Assembly (NCBI GenBank): GCA_030737875.1
Contig: CM060910.1
Coordinates: forward strand, 617,037,303 to 617,101,302
Direction of reading: 5' to 3'
DNA from: Allium sativum
Taxonomy: Eukaryota; Streptophyta; Magnoliopsida; Asparagales; Amaryllidaceae
DNA: 64,000 bases
The notes beneath the pieces were generated by a model, which saw only the letters and a program-made list of their open reading frames with translations, was not told the origin of the DNA and searched no databases. Both the position numbers and the translations under genes were made by a program. Position 1 is the first letter of the stretch, and every line of letters starts with the position of its first letter. Below, piece by piece: positions 12,617-24,397 of the stretch.

Positions 12617-13499
12617 TGTAACAACCCGAAATTTGGAGCCAATTTAAAATTTTCATTTTAGAGATTTTAAGGGTGTTTAAATAGTTGAAATGAATTATTT
12701 TAAATAAAAATGACTAGAAACTTATTTTGACTGAATTTAATGCGAATATATTTAATTTAATTATAAAAGAATTAGAAAAGGACGGTAGTTTGAAAAGTCA
12801 AACCTGAACTTTGACTGACCACGTAGGATGCAGAATAAACCGGATTTTGATGAAACCAAAAATATTTAAATCTGTTAATGAATATCTTTCTAACGAATCT
12901 GAAAAATCGAAGTTTCATATCGAGAATCAAAAGTTATGGCAAAATGAATTTTCAGAAAGGTCGCTATAGAGAATATATTGCCCTTGAAAATCGACATTTT
13001 GCATACGACCTCGGAATTCGACGAAACCACTTTTATTGGATCCGGAATGTAAAATTATTGCTAGGTTTCAAATTTCATGATTTTTGAAGCTAGTATGTGA
13101 GCGTGGAAAAAGAAACTGCGTTTTGTCAATTTCGGTCAAAATTAATTGACTGAAAAATAGCCATTTTTCAAACGATCTCAGAATTTGACGAAATTAGTTT
13201 TGTTAGGATCGTATCGTCAAAACATAGCCAAAAATAATTTTTCTGGTTTTTTCTGACTTCGTATGTGACCCCGGTAAAATTAGTAAGTACGTTCGAATTT
13301 AATATAATAGAATTAATTTGAAAATAAAGAAAACCTACTGTAAACTTTAGAATTGAACTTCGGCAATAGCACCATCGCGTTCAGAAGACGTCAAAAGATA
13401 TTGTTCGACAGTCGTTGGGGTCCGTTTGGAGATCGGATGGAAAAACCCTAATTTTGGATTTAATTAAAAAAAATATAAAGAAAATACCCTAGTATACCG

Positions 13500-13507
13500 T
13501 ATAAATA
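13500..13507 (+). promoter_or_regulatory. TATA box, B1 5' LTR
   Basis: TATAAATA is flanked by the inverted pair CCG/CGG (CCGTATAAATACGG). It lies just before a TC-rich leader (CTTCTTCCTCTTCTT). The 3' LTR keeps the same box at 25273-25280. Confidence 0.7.
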
Positions 13508-14570
13508 CGGTGCAACAGTCCTTCTTCCTCTTCTTATTATCAGCCGCCGAACCCATTATACATCAAATCTTTGAGCTCCGATTTCTCCCAATCCATGGCG
13601 AATTGACATATGCCCCTTTGGAATTTTTTGAAGAACTTTGAACGCTCTTCCATCTCAGACAAACCCCGCTCCTCCTCGTGCCCCGAATCTCGAGAACCGC
13701 GCCTCCAAAGGCACGGCCTTTGAACCGCCGCCGCCCCCACCTATCGCCGCCGCACCCTCCACCGTGCTAGGCGCACGTGCGCCTCTCCGAACCTGACCAC
13801 CTCCAACAAACCACGCCCCAAACCGACCTTCCTACCTCACGAAAATCGGATTCAAAGATTGGAACCAATTCTGAAAACCACGGCCTTTACTTTGAAGGTA
13901 TATTTTCAGAAATTGTGACGCTTATAAGTGTTACAAATTTAGATTTAATAATTAAAAACTGATAATTAATTCGTACGAACTCCGATTCTGAAAATTTCAG
14001 ATCTGACTGAACAATGAGGACATATAGTGGTTGCTGAGATTGATTGCGGCCATTTCTGAATTTATTTGGATTTGTGATTTCGCTTAAATCGAGGTGAGAA
14101 ATTATTTTTAATTAAATTTAATTAATTTAATTATTATTCTTGCGTTATGTGAAATTGAAAGTCAAAAATAAATGGATCTGCGATGGATGTTACCATAGGT
14201 TATGGATCTGAATTGTTTGTGATGTTATGATTTTAGATCCGTTATTTTAAATCATAGATCTGTCAATTAAAGTTATAGATCTGTTATTTTAAATCGAAGA
14301 TCTGTTAGTTAGATTGTAAACCTGTAGCTAAAAGTTCAGATCTGTTAATTAAAAATTATAGATCGGTAGGAGGAAAAAAAATTAGATTTTTTTCCTTTTT
14401 TAAATTTGTTGAAGTATGCCTTGTGGATATGAATCATGTATAAAAATATATCATCTTGTGCTTGTTATGGAATACATTACCTCGTATAATGACTTGTGTA
14501 AATAGAATAACCATTCGGGTTAATCAAAGACATGAGTTGAAATTGACATCTTATACATAATTGGAAATGA

Positions 14571-14690
14571 CAATTTACATCATATGAAATTTACATTATT
14601 TTTAATGTGAATAAAAGTAGAAATTTACATCGTATGAAATTTACATTATTTTTAATGTGAATAAAAGTAGGAATTTACATCGTATGAAAT
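14571..14690 (+). repeat. 50-bp tandem repeat, two units (B1 5' LTR)
   Basis: Units start at 14571 and 14621, with a partial third at 14671. Each contains TTTACATTATTTTTAATGTG, an imperfect palindrome. The 3' LTR has three full units (26341-26490), so copy number changed by one between the LTRs. Confidence 0.85.
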
Positions 14691-15060
14691 TACATTTTTT
14701 TTATGTAATTAAGAAGTAGGAAATTTACATTGACTAAAAATTTACATTTTTCATATGTAATTGAAGTTAAGAATTCGTATGTAAATAAAAGTTATAATTT
14801 TATAATGTAAATAAGAAGTAAGAAATGGACATGTAAATTAAAAATACATTTTTATAATGTAAATAAAAAGTAGGATTTGCATTGAAATAAAAAGTAGGAA
14901 TTTGCATCGTAAATGAAAAATTACTTTTTTGTAACTTGGAAATGAGAAATTACATAGTAAATAAAAATATACATTTTATATGTAAATAAAGAATGAGAAT
15001 TAGCATGTATAGAAAATTTACATTTTTATTTGTTAATTAAAAGGAGAATTGGCATCGCAA

Positions 15061-15460
15061 ATAAAAATTACATTTTTCTTTGTAATTAAAATGTGAATTT
15101 ACACTGTATGTTAAAAATTACATTTTTCTTTGTAATTAAAATGTGAATTTACACGGTATGTTAAAAATTACATTTTTCTTTGTAATTAAAAGGTGAATTT
15201 ACACTGTATGTTAAAAATTAGATTTTTCTTTGCAATTAAAAGGTGAATTTACACTGTATGTTAAAAATTACATTTTTCTTTGTAATTAAAATGTGAATTT
15301 ACACTGTATGTTAAAAATTACATTTTTCTTTGTAATTAAAATGTGAATTTACACTGTATGTTAAAAATTACGTTTTTCTTTGTAATTAAAAAGTGAATTT
15401 ACACCGTATGATAAAAATTACATTTTTCTTTGTAATTAAAATGTGAATTTACACCGTAGG
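15061..15460 (+). repeat. 50-bp tandem repeat, eight units (B1 5' LTR)
   Basis: Eight units start every 50 bp from 15061, with a degenerate ninth. Each contains AATTAC, a ten-base AT-rich spacer and GTAATT, so each can form a hairpin. The array lies inside the candidate LTR intron. The 3' LTR also has eight units, including the variant seventh (ACGTTTTTC). Confidence 0.9.
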
Positions 15461-18400
15461 ATTAAAATTACATTTTTCTATGTAATTAGAATGAGGGTCT
15501 GCATTGAAATTAAAATTTTACATTTTTTTTATAATGTAACATATGATGAGAGTTTGCATTGTAATTAAAAATCATATTTTTACAATGTAAATAAGGAGTA
15601 GAGTTTGCATTGAAATAAAAAATCATATTTTTATAATGTAAATAGAAAGTAGAATTTGCGTTGTAATTAAATTTACATTTTTATATGTAAATTTAGAATA
15701 GGATTCACACAGCAAATAAAAGTTACATTTTTTTTTACTATGTAATTAAGATGAGAATGTACATTGAAGTTAAAAATTACATTTTATATGTAATTTGAAA
15801 GTAGGATTTTGCAATGTATCAAAATTTACATTTTTACATGTGAATAGAAAATAGAAATTTACATTTTTACATGTAAATGAAAAGGATGGAATTCACATTT
15901 TTAATATAAGTAAAGAATGAATTTAGGATGCGGTAATATTATCTTCATTTTCAAATGAATTAAAATTTAATAAGGATCGGTAGTTGTAAGACCGTTGTTT
16001 AAATCAAACGACGTTATTATGATTAAACGATAATATGTATATATATATATATATATAATTAAAACTAAATGAATGGAGCGCGGTAGTTCGCGTTTTGAAA
16101 TCGTACCTTTAAATGACAATACAAGATGATCCGACCGTCGGATTTTCTTGAAACTGAAACCGTTAGAACCGTCTTGGAAAAATCTTTCCAACGATATATA
16201 TTACGTTAAGATCCAACGGTTAGATTCTGAGGAATGTAAAAATCAAAATTGATTGAATGCAGCGCCATGGTCGCCCATTGACTAAAGGCGTCGTTATATA
16301 AAAATTTAATTATTTTGAAAAATTAAAATAAGAAGTAATCATTATAAAGTGATACGAAGGGTTTAAAATATATATATATACATATATATATATATACGAG
16401 GATTATTTGGAAAGTCCGAGTTCTCTTATTCCAAATAATCAAACGACGTTAATGGAAGTATGAAGACCGTAAATCTTCCCTCGAATGGACAACGATCGAG
16501 GCCCTGATTTGACTTGCTCCCAATTCAAGGGTCATGGTCATTGCCCAAACGTACGTGTTGATTTCACGGGTTTGGTTTTCGCTCAGACCCAGAGCATAAG
16601 CTAATAAATGGATTGTGTGTCTGACATCGTACTCTATTAAATATCATGTTATTGATCTTCTGTCGAATGTATGGATGTTTGGTGGCGGAGAATTTATTCT
16701 CATGCTTAACATCCTTTCGTATATTTCGGCAAAGGATTGGTAGTGCGATATGGAGTGACGATGTGGCATGCTAAGATGCATATAATCAAGGCTTTGTTGA
16801 AAAGCAGGCCTTGTGGGACGATCAAAGCATAGCCTGTTTAGGCATAGCTTTGTGTATAGCGTGACTTCGCGAGCCTCACACACCGGCAGAGTCTAAAACG
16901 GGAGAAGGGAACGTAGGGAGAGCAGCACGTTTCTTTCTAGCTAGAAGTGGTGATTGGGCTTTAACACGGGCTGACATTTTACTTATGTGGATGATGGAAT
17001 GAGGCGCCTCAGCCAAATGTGACGGCCGGGAATTTCGCTTGACCCGAATCAGTCGTTAAACCGATCTAGACCGTTCGAAATCCCTGATTGTTTGAGAACA
17101 GGACAAATCAGAACACAAACAGAAGAACATTTCATTGCTATTACAACAATTCCATCAGATACAAGAATATACAGAGTATAATTGAATAAATTACATTCGA
17201 TAAATATAAGAGATTACAATAAATTACATAGCAGCGGAAAATAATAAAAAACACAACTGAAGGTGATATACGGATACAGAGCTTTCCGGATATCATTCCA
17301 GCTGTAAACCAGGATCCTATGAATATAAATCTGCAAAACCGAAACTACTAGCTGCCCGTGCGGAAAATAGGGGCACCCAGAGTTTAGGTTAAAACAATAA
17401 ACTCCAGGTCAGTCATGTGACTAGTGTGAGAACTAAAACAGTTATTTAAAGCTTTACTTTAAAAGAGAGTAATTCAAGGGACCACGCCGTATAGCACGGA
17501 ACGGGTTTCCTCCCAAGAATACCAGTGCATAGAATAAACAAGGCAATGCTTTTTCCGAAAAATGAAGCTATTATAAGACCCAGGTCCCATCACACAATGC
17601 AACGCAAGCCGGAGGATAGGGTTTTCCCTTATAATAGCCAAACATTCTTGGTACGTTTAAAACAAATCATTTGATACTATAATAAGTGTATAGTGTCAAA
17701 ACAGTTTCAATCATAAATATAAATCATAGACGGCATGGGTACCATATATCATGTCGCCATACTAGTTCTACAATTAAAGCCGAATTACACGTATTGGAAA
17801 TTGGATTCCGTCATGAGTCGAGGCAAGGGGCAAGCTCCTCTCCGCGTTCGAGACACTCTAGCAAATGTCCCAGGGCTACGCACTCTGGGCAACCCTTGGA
17901 TGCTTCAAGGCCGGTCCTCACTTACGTTAGAGGATTGGCAATTCCTGAACACACGTTTCCCGGTCCTTACAGACCTATAATCGAGGCGCCTCGCATTCCA
18001 ACAACCACATAGGTGAAAAGTATATAAATGTCAGGGCTGGTAAGTCACTGACACCACCAAAGCTAGAAAGAAACGTCGTGCTCTCCCTGCAGTCCGTATC
18101 CCGTTTTTAACTCATACCGAGGTGTGAGGCTCGCGAATTCACGTTATACACAAAGCTGCCACGTAGGCGTGCTTTGATCATCAACCACAAGACTTTGCTT
18201 TTCAACAGAAGCCTTGATCATTGCATCTTAGCATGCCACACAGGCAATTCATGCCATGCGACTGATGTCCATCGATATACAACCTCTGAGCTCGTACGTC
18301 TCAGAGAAGGGCGTTAAGCAAAAGAATAAATTCTCCGCCGCCAAACAGATGTATATTTAATAGAAATCAATCAACACAGAATAAAATCCAGTGTCAGACA

Positions 18401-19228
18401 CACAATCCATTTACAAGTCCGTTCTGGGTCTGAACGAAACCGGAGGCACTTTCCTCGCATATCCATCCATCTCCAAGTACGTCTGGACGACCACCAACTA
18501 TTTCCATCCTCTTGGGTGTACTGCCCAATCAGGATCGCCAGTAGTTATCCAAACGATGTGAAGACTTCCGGTCTTCGACCACCATCTTCATCTTCGACAT
18601 ATCGTCGAATCGGTTATTCAGAATGGGTATAAACCCGGCCTTTCCGAACAACCCGCGTATATTAAAAACAAATGTTACACAAACACAACATACGCCTCAT
18701 TCCAATTCATTAGTCACTAACCGCAAATTAGCAAGAGAACAATTTCCCAAACATTAACCCCGAAGGCCGAAACCAACATCAGATCAATACCCAGGAAACC
18801 ATTCTTCTTAGCCAACCTACAACTGGTTTCTAAATCCCACATTCTTAGGGAAAGGTTCCCATTAATTTTATCCAAGATAAATTCTTTAAAATTTATCCTG
18901 TAATCTTCCTTTGGATGTCGTTTCCAACCAAATTATGGTTTTCTAAACTAGTCGAGATTAGCGAACCACAACGAAGTAATTATTTATTTTATTTCCCAAT
19001 CCCAACCTATTCATCCCATGAAGCAAAACTGGTAATACTCCATATCTAATACTATGGTGTTATCGGTAAAATTAATTACCATTTCACGTTCAAATCTAAT
19101 TAAAGATTTAACTATCGCTTTGGAGCAAAACTGGCGATACTCCATTCTCGCTCATTTCTAAATTTGATAATTTAGATTGTAAATTCACATTTCAATCTAA
19201 TTGCAGATTCGTTAAAACTCCTTTTATT

Positions 19229-19275
19229 GGGTTAAAGAACTAGGTGTTATTTAAAACACAGTTCACGATAAACCC
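19229..19275 (-). repeat. GGGTT/AACCC stem-loop module (single copy)
   Basis: The outer arms GGGTT (19229-19233) and AACCC (19271-19275) enclose GTGTTATTTAAAACAC-like sequence that can form an inner stem. The same module occurs three times in B3 and four times in B4. Confidence 0.7.
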
Positions 19276-20014
19276 ACAAATCAATTCTAGTTCAATTCAA
19301 ATCAAATATATTTGGAATTCCGATTATTTAAAACCCCTTTTTAAATCTAATTTATTTATTTAACAATAAATCGGGTTTTAAATTTAGTTCAAACTAGTTC
19401 ATTTTGATAAAAAACTATTTTTATCTTTTCAAATACGGAGTTTTTCATCCCAATTTTTCCCAAATCATTTCTTATGATTTTACACAAATTATTGATATTT
19501 TTAATAATTTTATCAAGGCCCGTACAGTCGATTTCCAACAACGGCCATCGAACTGCACTTACAGCGACCTTTTCCAATTTTTGATTTGGACGTATCTCCA
19601 AATCCAACCGTTAGATTTCAAATTTCTAATGTTCGTTAGGAAGCTCTTTTCGATACGAACCCAACGGTTCCGGTTTTAGGAGGATCCGACGGTCGGATCT
19701 CCCGTAATGTTCGTTTGAAATAAATGGTCGAAATTCACGAACTGCCGCGGCGCGGCGCGTTCTATTCAGGCCATTATATTATATATATAATATATATAAT
19801 ATATATTTCGTCGATTATTAATTAAAAACGAATTATATGAATAGTTTTGAATTCGTTTCAAAAACAATTCCAACTTCCATTTCAATTCAAAGCAAAATTG
19901 AATTCTTCTTTATAAATTCGTTTTAAAATTCATTTCTATTCAGTTCAAATTTCAATTCAATTTGAATTCATTTCAATCCGCTTTCAATTCAATTTGAATT
20001 CCAAAGTCGTTTTC

Positions 20015-20500
20015 TATTCGATTCAATTTAAATTGGTTTTCTATTCGATTCATTTCAAATTGGTTTTCTATTCGAATCAAATTCGTTATATATTCAATTC
20101 ATTTCGAAATCGTTTTATATTCAATTCATTTCGAAATCGTTATATATCCAATTCATTTCGAAATCGTTTTATATTCAATTCATTTCGAAATCGTTTTCTA
20201 TTCAATTCATTTCAAATTGGTTTTCTATTCGAATCAAATTCGTTATATATTCAATTCATTTCGAAATCATTTTCTATTCAATTCATTTCGAAATCGTTAT
20301 ATATTCAATTCATTTCGAAATCGTTTTCTATTCAATTCATTTCAAATTGGTTTTCTATTCGAATCAAATTCGTTATATATTCAATTCATTTCGAAATCGT
20401 TTTCTATTCAATTCATTTCGAAATCGTTATATATTCAATTCATTTCGAAATCGTTATATATTCAATTCATTTCGAAATCGTTTTCTATTCAATTCATTCT
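20015..20500. repeat. 27-bp tandem array with higher-order structure
   Basis: The unit is 27 bp and contains ATTCAATTCATTTCGAAATC. A shortened 22-bp variant (TTTTCTATTCGAATCAAATTCG) starts near 20064, 20221 and 20351, giving spacings of about 157 and 130 bp (five or four normal units plus one short). Because 27 is a multiple of three, one frame stays open for about 178 codons as the repeated nonapeptide FIFNSFRNR. This is a by-product of the repeat, not a gene. Confidence 0.92.
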
Positions 20501-22830
20501 TTAAATAAAATGATATTTTTATTTTTCTAACTTATTTTAGAAAATTTCGGCGGCATAACGGCACGATACTAGAAACGGGACGAGGCCTAGCCTTATCCCC
20601 GGTCTAGTGAAGGCCCACGCCATTCACACATCAATCAAATCAATTTCAATTCTCCAAACAACCAAATTCAAATCAAATAATCCAACTAATCTATGCAACC
20701 AAACAAACAAGTCCATGGTCTGTGGACGATTGTGTCGGGTGCTACTAAGCACCGTCTACATCCTAGTATGTATATATAACTAGAAAAAGAAATTGAAGAG
20801 TGAGAAATTCTCACCGACAGCTATCCAATCATCTTGACTCTTCATTTATAGAAATCTTCATCGTTCTCGCCCTTTGTCGATTTCATTGCCCGCTAGTCAC
20901 TATATATATAAAAATCACATTTTTATTTCTCTATTCCATATATAAAAATCGAGTTTTACTTTGCTATTAAATATATAAAAATCGAATTTTTACTATGTTA
21001 TACAATATATAAAAATCGAATTTTTACTACTATGTTATATAGATAAAAATTATATTTTTATCACGCTATTTTCCATATAAAGATTTCGCTTTTTCTAAAA
21101 TAAAGATTTCGCCTTTATAAAAACATAGACTTCGCCTTTTCAAATTTAAAGATTTCATCTTTATAAAAATCTCATTTTTATTTTCCTACACATATAAAGA
21201 TGATATTTTTAATATTCCTATCATGTAAAAATTATAGTTTTAATTCTCTACCTAACCAAAAATCATATTTTTACATCTTCTATATAGTAAAGATTATATT
21301 TTTAATACTTTAAAAATATAAAAATCATACTTTTATTACTTCATATATAAAAGTTATATCTTTAACCTTTTTATAAATTAAAAATTATATATTTTATTTT
21401 ATATTTTTTTCTGAAATATAGAAATCACATTCTATTTTCTTCATGGGTTAAAAATTATAAAAATCCTAACTTTATTTCAAAAACCCTATTTTCCTATGGC
21501 ATGAATTCGTAGGTTTATTATATGAATGTAAATTAAATAATAAACCATAAAGAAAATAAAGAAAATAAAATAAAAAAACTAAAATTAAACTTACAGCCGT
21601 GGGGGGGGGGGGGGGGTCTTCCTGCATCGTCGGAGGATGGGGGGGGTCTCGAGCAGGCGGAGGGGATGCGGGGTGGGGGTGGTGGATCGCGAGGGGGGGT
21701 GCGGGTTCCTGGCGACATCGATTCAGCTGGAGGAGGGCGTCGAGAGAGGGGAGGGGAAGGGAGGTGGGGGTGGCGCGCCTTGGACGGCGGCGGCGGTGGT
21801 CTCGGGGAGGGCGGCGGCTGCCAGGTCGTCGCGATTTTCTTGGGTTTCTTTTTTTTTTATCTGTATTGGATCGAATGAAATAGGGGGGGCCAGAACGATT
21901 TTAAGGAGGAGGGAGGTTTTTTTATTTTATTTTATTTTTATTTTATATTATTTAATTTCTAAAAGTTGACTTTTACATACGACCTCGAAACGAGGCCCAC
22001 CGCCTGTCGTCTACAGTGTTTTACCCCCATTCCGAATACAATGGTATATGTATCATAGGCTGGTTCGGCTGTTACAATCAGTTTCCGTTAAATTTACATT
22101 TAAATCACTATATTGAATTTTAAATGTACATTTCAAATTACCGGGGTCACATACTAACCCTAAAAATTCCAGAAAAATATTTTCTAACTTCGTATTGACG
22201 ATACAGTCCTAATAAAACTAGTTTCGTCGAATTCTGAGACCGTTTGAAAAATGTTCATTTTCCAGTCGATTAAAATCAACTGAAACTGGTCAAACGCGTT
22301 TTCCTTTGCCACGCTCACATACTGAATCGAAAAATTATGAAATTTGTAACCTAGCAATAACTTGACACCACGGACCCAACAAAACTGGTTTCGTCGAAAT
22401 CCGAGGTCATTTGCAAAATGTCCATTTTTAAGGGCCTGAATTCCATAGCGACTATTCAGAATTTTCAACTGTTCATATCTTTTGATTCCCGTTATGAAAT
22501 TTTGATTTTTCGGATTCGTTGGAAAGATATCATCAATGAGATCCTATTATTTTTGGTTTCACTAAAATCCGGATCGTTTTGCACCCGGTACATTCAATTG
22601 AAGTTTGAAATCGAATTATCGAACTACCGCGCCATTTTCAATTCTATTTATAATTATATATAAATATTTATATTCTAACGACGGCGCGTATAAATATATA
22701 CGTTCGAATTATATTCAAAATAAATTTCTCATCGATTATTATTTAAAATAATCTATTTTAAATATCCAAAATTCGCTAAAATTGCCAAATTAAAAATTTC
22801 AAACTGGCTCGCATTTTACGGGTTGTTACA

Positions 22831-23885
22831 TGATAGGTCCTATAGGACTGGGAAACATGTGTTCAGGAATAACTAATCCGCAACTCGTATGGTGGACTGG
22901 CCCTGCAGTTATCCAAGGGTTCACTGCGGGGGATCCTGAGGCATTAGCTAGAGTGTCTCGAATCGGTAAGGAGCTCCTCCCTAGCCTTGACTCATGATGA
23001 AAATCCAAACTTCTAATACAAACCTACGGATTTGATTGTATTACTAGTGTGGAAGCATAGTATTATGGTATCTATGTGTCCTAGGATTGACACATTTATT
23101 TTGAAATGTTTTGATATATACTAATAATAATATTAAACTCGTATAAACCGTATTTATCATGTTTAATCACCATAAGGTAAAACCCTATCCTCTGGTTTGT
23201 GTTGCATTGTGTGATGGGACCTGGGTCTTATGGTGATTCCATTTTTCTCAAAAGCATAGCGTTGTTTTACGATTTACTTACTATTTGTTCTGACACTTTA
23301 AATTATGCACGGCAATCCATTAGAGTAAACCCGTTCCGCGTTAGTGGCGTGGTCTTTGGATTTTCCTTATTACTAGTAGTTAAATTAGTTAAGAATTCTC
23401 ATACCAGTCCCACGACTGACCCGTTGTTTGTTTCCACCTTTTTCAAACTCGGGTGCCCTTCTTTCTACACGGGCAGCCAAGTAAACAGGTTCATTCTTTG
23501 CTTGGAGTCTTTTCTTTGGAGTTGTTTATTATCTTTCTTGGATTTTCTTTTGTGGAGAGGTGATGACTTGGAGCTTGAAGAAATATATCATTTGTTGCTA
23601 TTGCATCTTTCTCTTTTAAATTCCAGACATTAAACTTGTTTCATTTTGCGTTGTTTAAGTTGGAGTTGGAACTTATTTCTTTTCCTGCAAACTTGATGTA
23701 ATAATTTGGAGTTCTGTGAGTGTGGACTTTCTGTGGTTGATAACATTATATTTCAGCTGCTATGATGTTGTTACTCTACGAATTTCCTATGTTATGTTGT
23801 ATCTGTGATATGTATTATTGTATTTATGTTGTATTCCAAATGATTATTCCTTACTTTCATCCCGTGGAAGTTTGGGGTCATCATA
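22831..23885 (+). mobile_element. B1 5' LTR, right segment
   Basis: This continues the LTR of 12617-17017. It holds the GAGGCA/TGTCTC stem around GCTAGAG (about 22940-22961), the acceptor module (23405-23476) and CGCTGCTATGATG-like variants near 23755. It ends GGGGTCATCATA at 23885, where the 3' LTR has ...TCACA, so the last CA is mutated to TA. A 144-codon open frame (23199-23633) recurs in the 3' LTR but matches no known domain. Confidence 0.88.
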
Positions 23886-23887
23886 GT

Positions 23888-23904
23888 TGGTATCAGAGCT
23901 TTGG
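23888..23904 (+). other. Primer binding site, B1 (initiator-Met tRNA)
   Basis: TGGTATCAGAGCTTTGG starts two bases after the LTR end. Its first 12 bases match the usual plant initiator-Met tRNA primer site. Confidence 0.9.
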
Positions 23905-24108
23905 TTAAACTTAGCTTTGGAATATAACATATTTATGTTAATTCGTTTACATAGAATCACAATATTCTATGGCGAACATTTCATGTGAATACATAATAGT
24001 CAGTCATTCTATCATTATCTTTTATCCGTCCTTTTATCCTTATCATTTCTTCAAATCACCATTATAGTTGTTCTGACTCTTTCCTTGAGCGTACAGAACT
24101 AACTTGAA

Positions 24109-24165
24109 ATGAGTACCGTTGCCGCTAGAGCCGCTAGAGCTAGAGCAAGGAGACTAGGAAGATGA
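24109..24165 (+). pseudogene. gag start relic (18 codons)
   Basis: The first ATG after the leader opens a very short frame, MSTVAARAARARARRLGR followed by TGA. The position after the primer site fits the beginning of gag. The frame ends exactly where chromodomain sequence begins in another register, so everything from gag through integrase is missing. Whether this basic peptide is true gag or partly leader cannot be told without a full-length relative. Confidence 0.5.
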
Positions 24166-24287
24166 GAAATAAAAGTATCAACCTAGTCATGGTGCAATGG
24201 AGCGGTGATCCTTGAGACTGCACTTGGGAAACTGAAGAGAATATCAAACAAGCCTATCCCAAATGCAGAGTGGATATCTCCGATTAG
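24165..24287 (+). pseudogene. Chromodomain C-terminal relic of chromovirus integrase
   Basis: One frame reads RNKSINLVMVQWSGDP, a TGA stop (24213-24215), then DCTWETEENIKQAYP and a final TAG (24285-24287). The pattern LV-VQW...TWE-E--I---YP is the second half of the chromodomain that ends chromovirus integrases (Tekay/Del, CRM, Galadriel, Reina). The first half of the chromodomain and all upstream pol are absent. This relic places B1 among the chromoviruses. Confidence 0.85.
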
Positions 24288-24384
24288 TTTTTATTTTGAG
24301 GTACGCTTAAAATATTTTCCATTCTTTATGTTGGTTCCTACCCTTCTATTCTTCCCTTTTCCTTTTCGAGGACGAAAAGTTCTT

Positions 24385-24397
24385 AAGCGGGGGAGAT
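24385..24397 (+). other. Polypurine tract, B1
   Basis: AAGCGGGGGAGAT lies directly before the 3' LTR start TGTAACAACC. It is preceded by CTTTTCGAGGACGAAAAG, similar to the sequence before the D polypurine tract at 54028. Confidence 0.9.

Larger units (their letters stand above)
12617..17017 (+). mobile_element. B1 5' LTR, left segment
   Basis: The segment starts TGTAACAACCCG. In order it holds a U3 block repeated twice (about 12960-13080 and 13140-13225) with GACGAAAC and GGATCCGG words, TATAAATA at 13500, and a GC-rich leader (about 13525-13900). A GAG|GTGAGA donor-like site (14094) is followed by AT-rich 50-bp arrays, the palindrome ATCCGACCGTCGGAT (16129-16143) and a conserved block around 16640-16900. 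It is cut at 17017 by B2 and resumes at 22831. Confidence 0.9.
17352..21594 (-). other. Candidate LTR intron, B2
   Basis: On the minus strand the donor GGCT|GTAAGT is at 21594-21589. The acceptor module has CTGAC (complement at 17408-17412) and a tract ending CCGCACGGGCAG at 17352. Length is 4243 bp and the presumed branch A to AG distance is 57 bases. Confidence 0.5.
17018..22830 (-). mobile_element. Family B solo LTR B2 inside the B1 5' LTR
   Basis: On the minus strand this LTR starts TGTAACAACCCG (22830) and ends CCGGCCGTCACA (17018), 5813 bp. It keeps the family B order: doubled U3 block (about 22200-22420), conserved ACCCCCATTCCGAATACAAT block (about 22024), GC-rich leader (about 21600-21850, with 16 G at 21601), GTAAGT donor, AAAAATC palindromes, a 27-bp array, one GGGTT...AACCC stem-loop and a 3' splice-like module. 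The flanks (CCAAA, TGATA) are not duplicates, and the left flank differs from the intact site in the B1 3' LTR near 28850, so the insertion site is scarred. Confidence 0.88.
14094..23476 (+). other. Candidate LTR intron, B1 5' LTR (interrupted by B2)
   Basis: Donor GAG|GTGAGA is at 14094. The acceptor module is CAGTC/GACTG (23405-23418) with CTGAC at 23416, then TTGTTTGTTTCC, CTTCTTTCTACAC and GGGCAG ending at 23476. The presumed branch A to AG distance is 57 bases. Length without B2 is 3570 bp; the 3' LTR copy gives 3626 bp. Confidence 0.5.

Noticed and set aside
13540..13740. 66-codon minus-strand frame, repeated at 25313-25513
   Set aside because: It is antisense to the leader in the two LTRs of one element; the identity reflects LTR duplication only.
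20015..20500. CRISPR-like array
   Set aside because: Units are contiguous 27-mers without unique spacers, in a plant LTR; this is a minisatellite.
23199..23633. 144-codon open frame repeated at 29215-29649
   Set aside because: The two copies are the same place in the two LTRs of B1, so their agreement shows LTR duplication, not selection. The matching places in B2, B3, B4 and B6 are broken into short frames, and no domain is recognisable.
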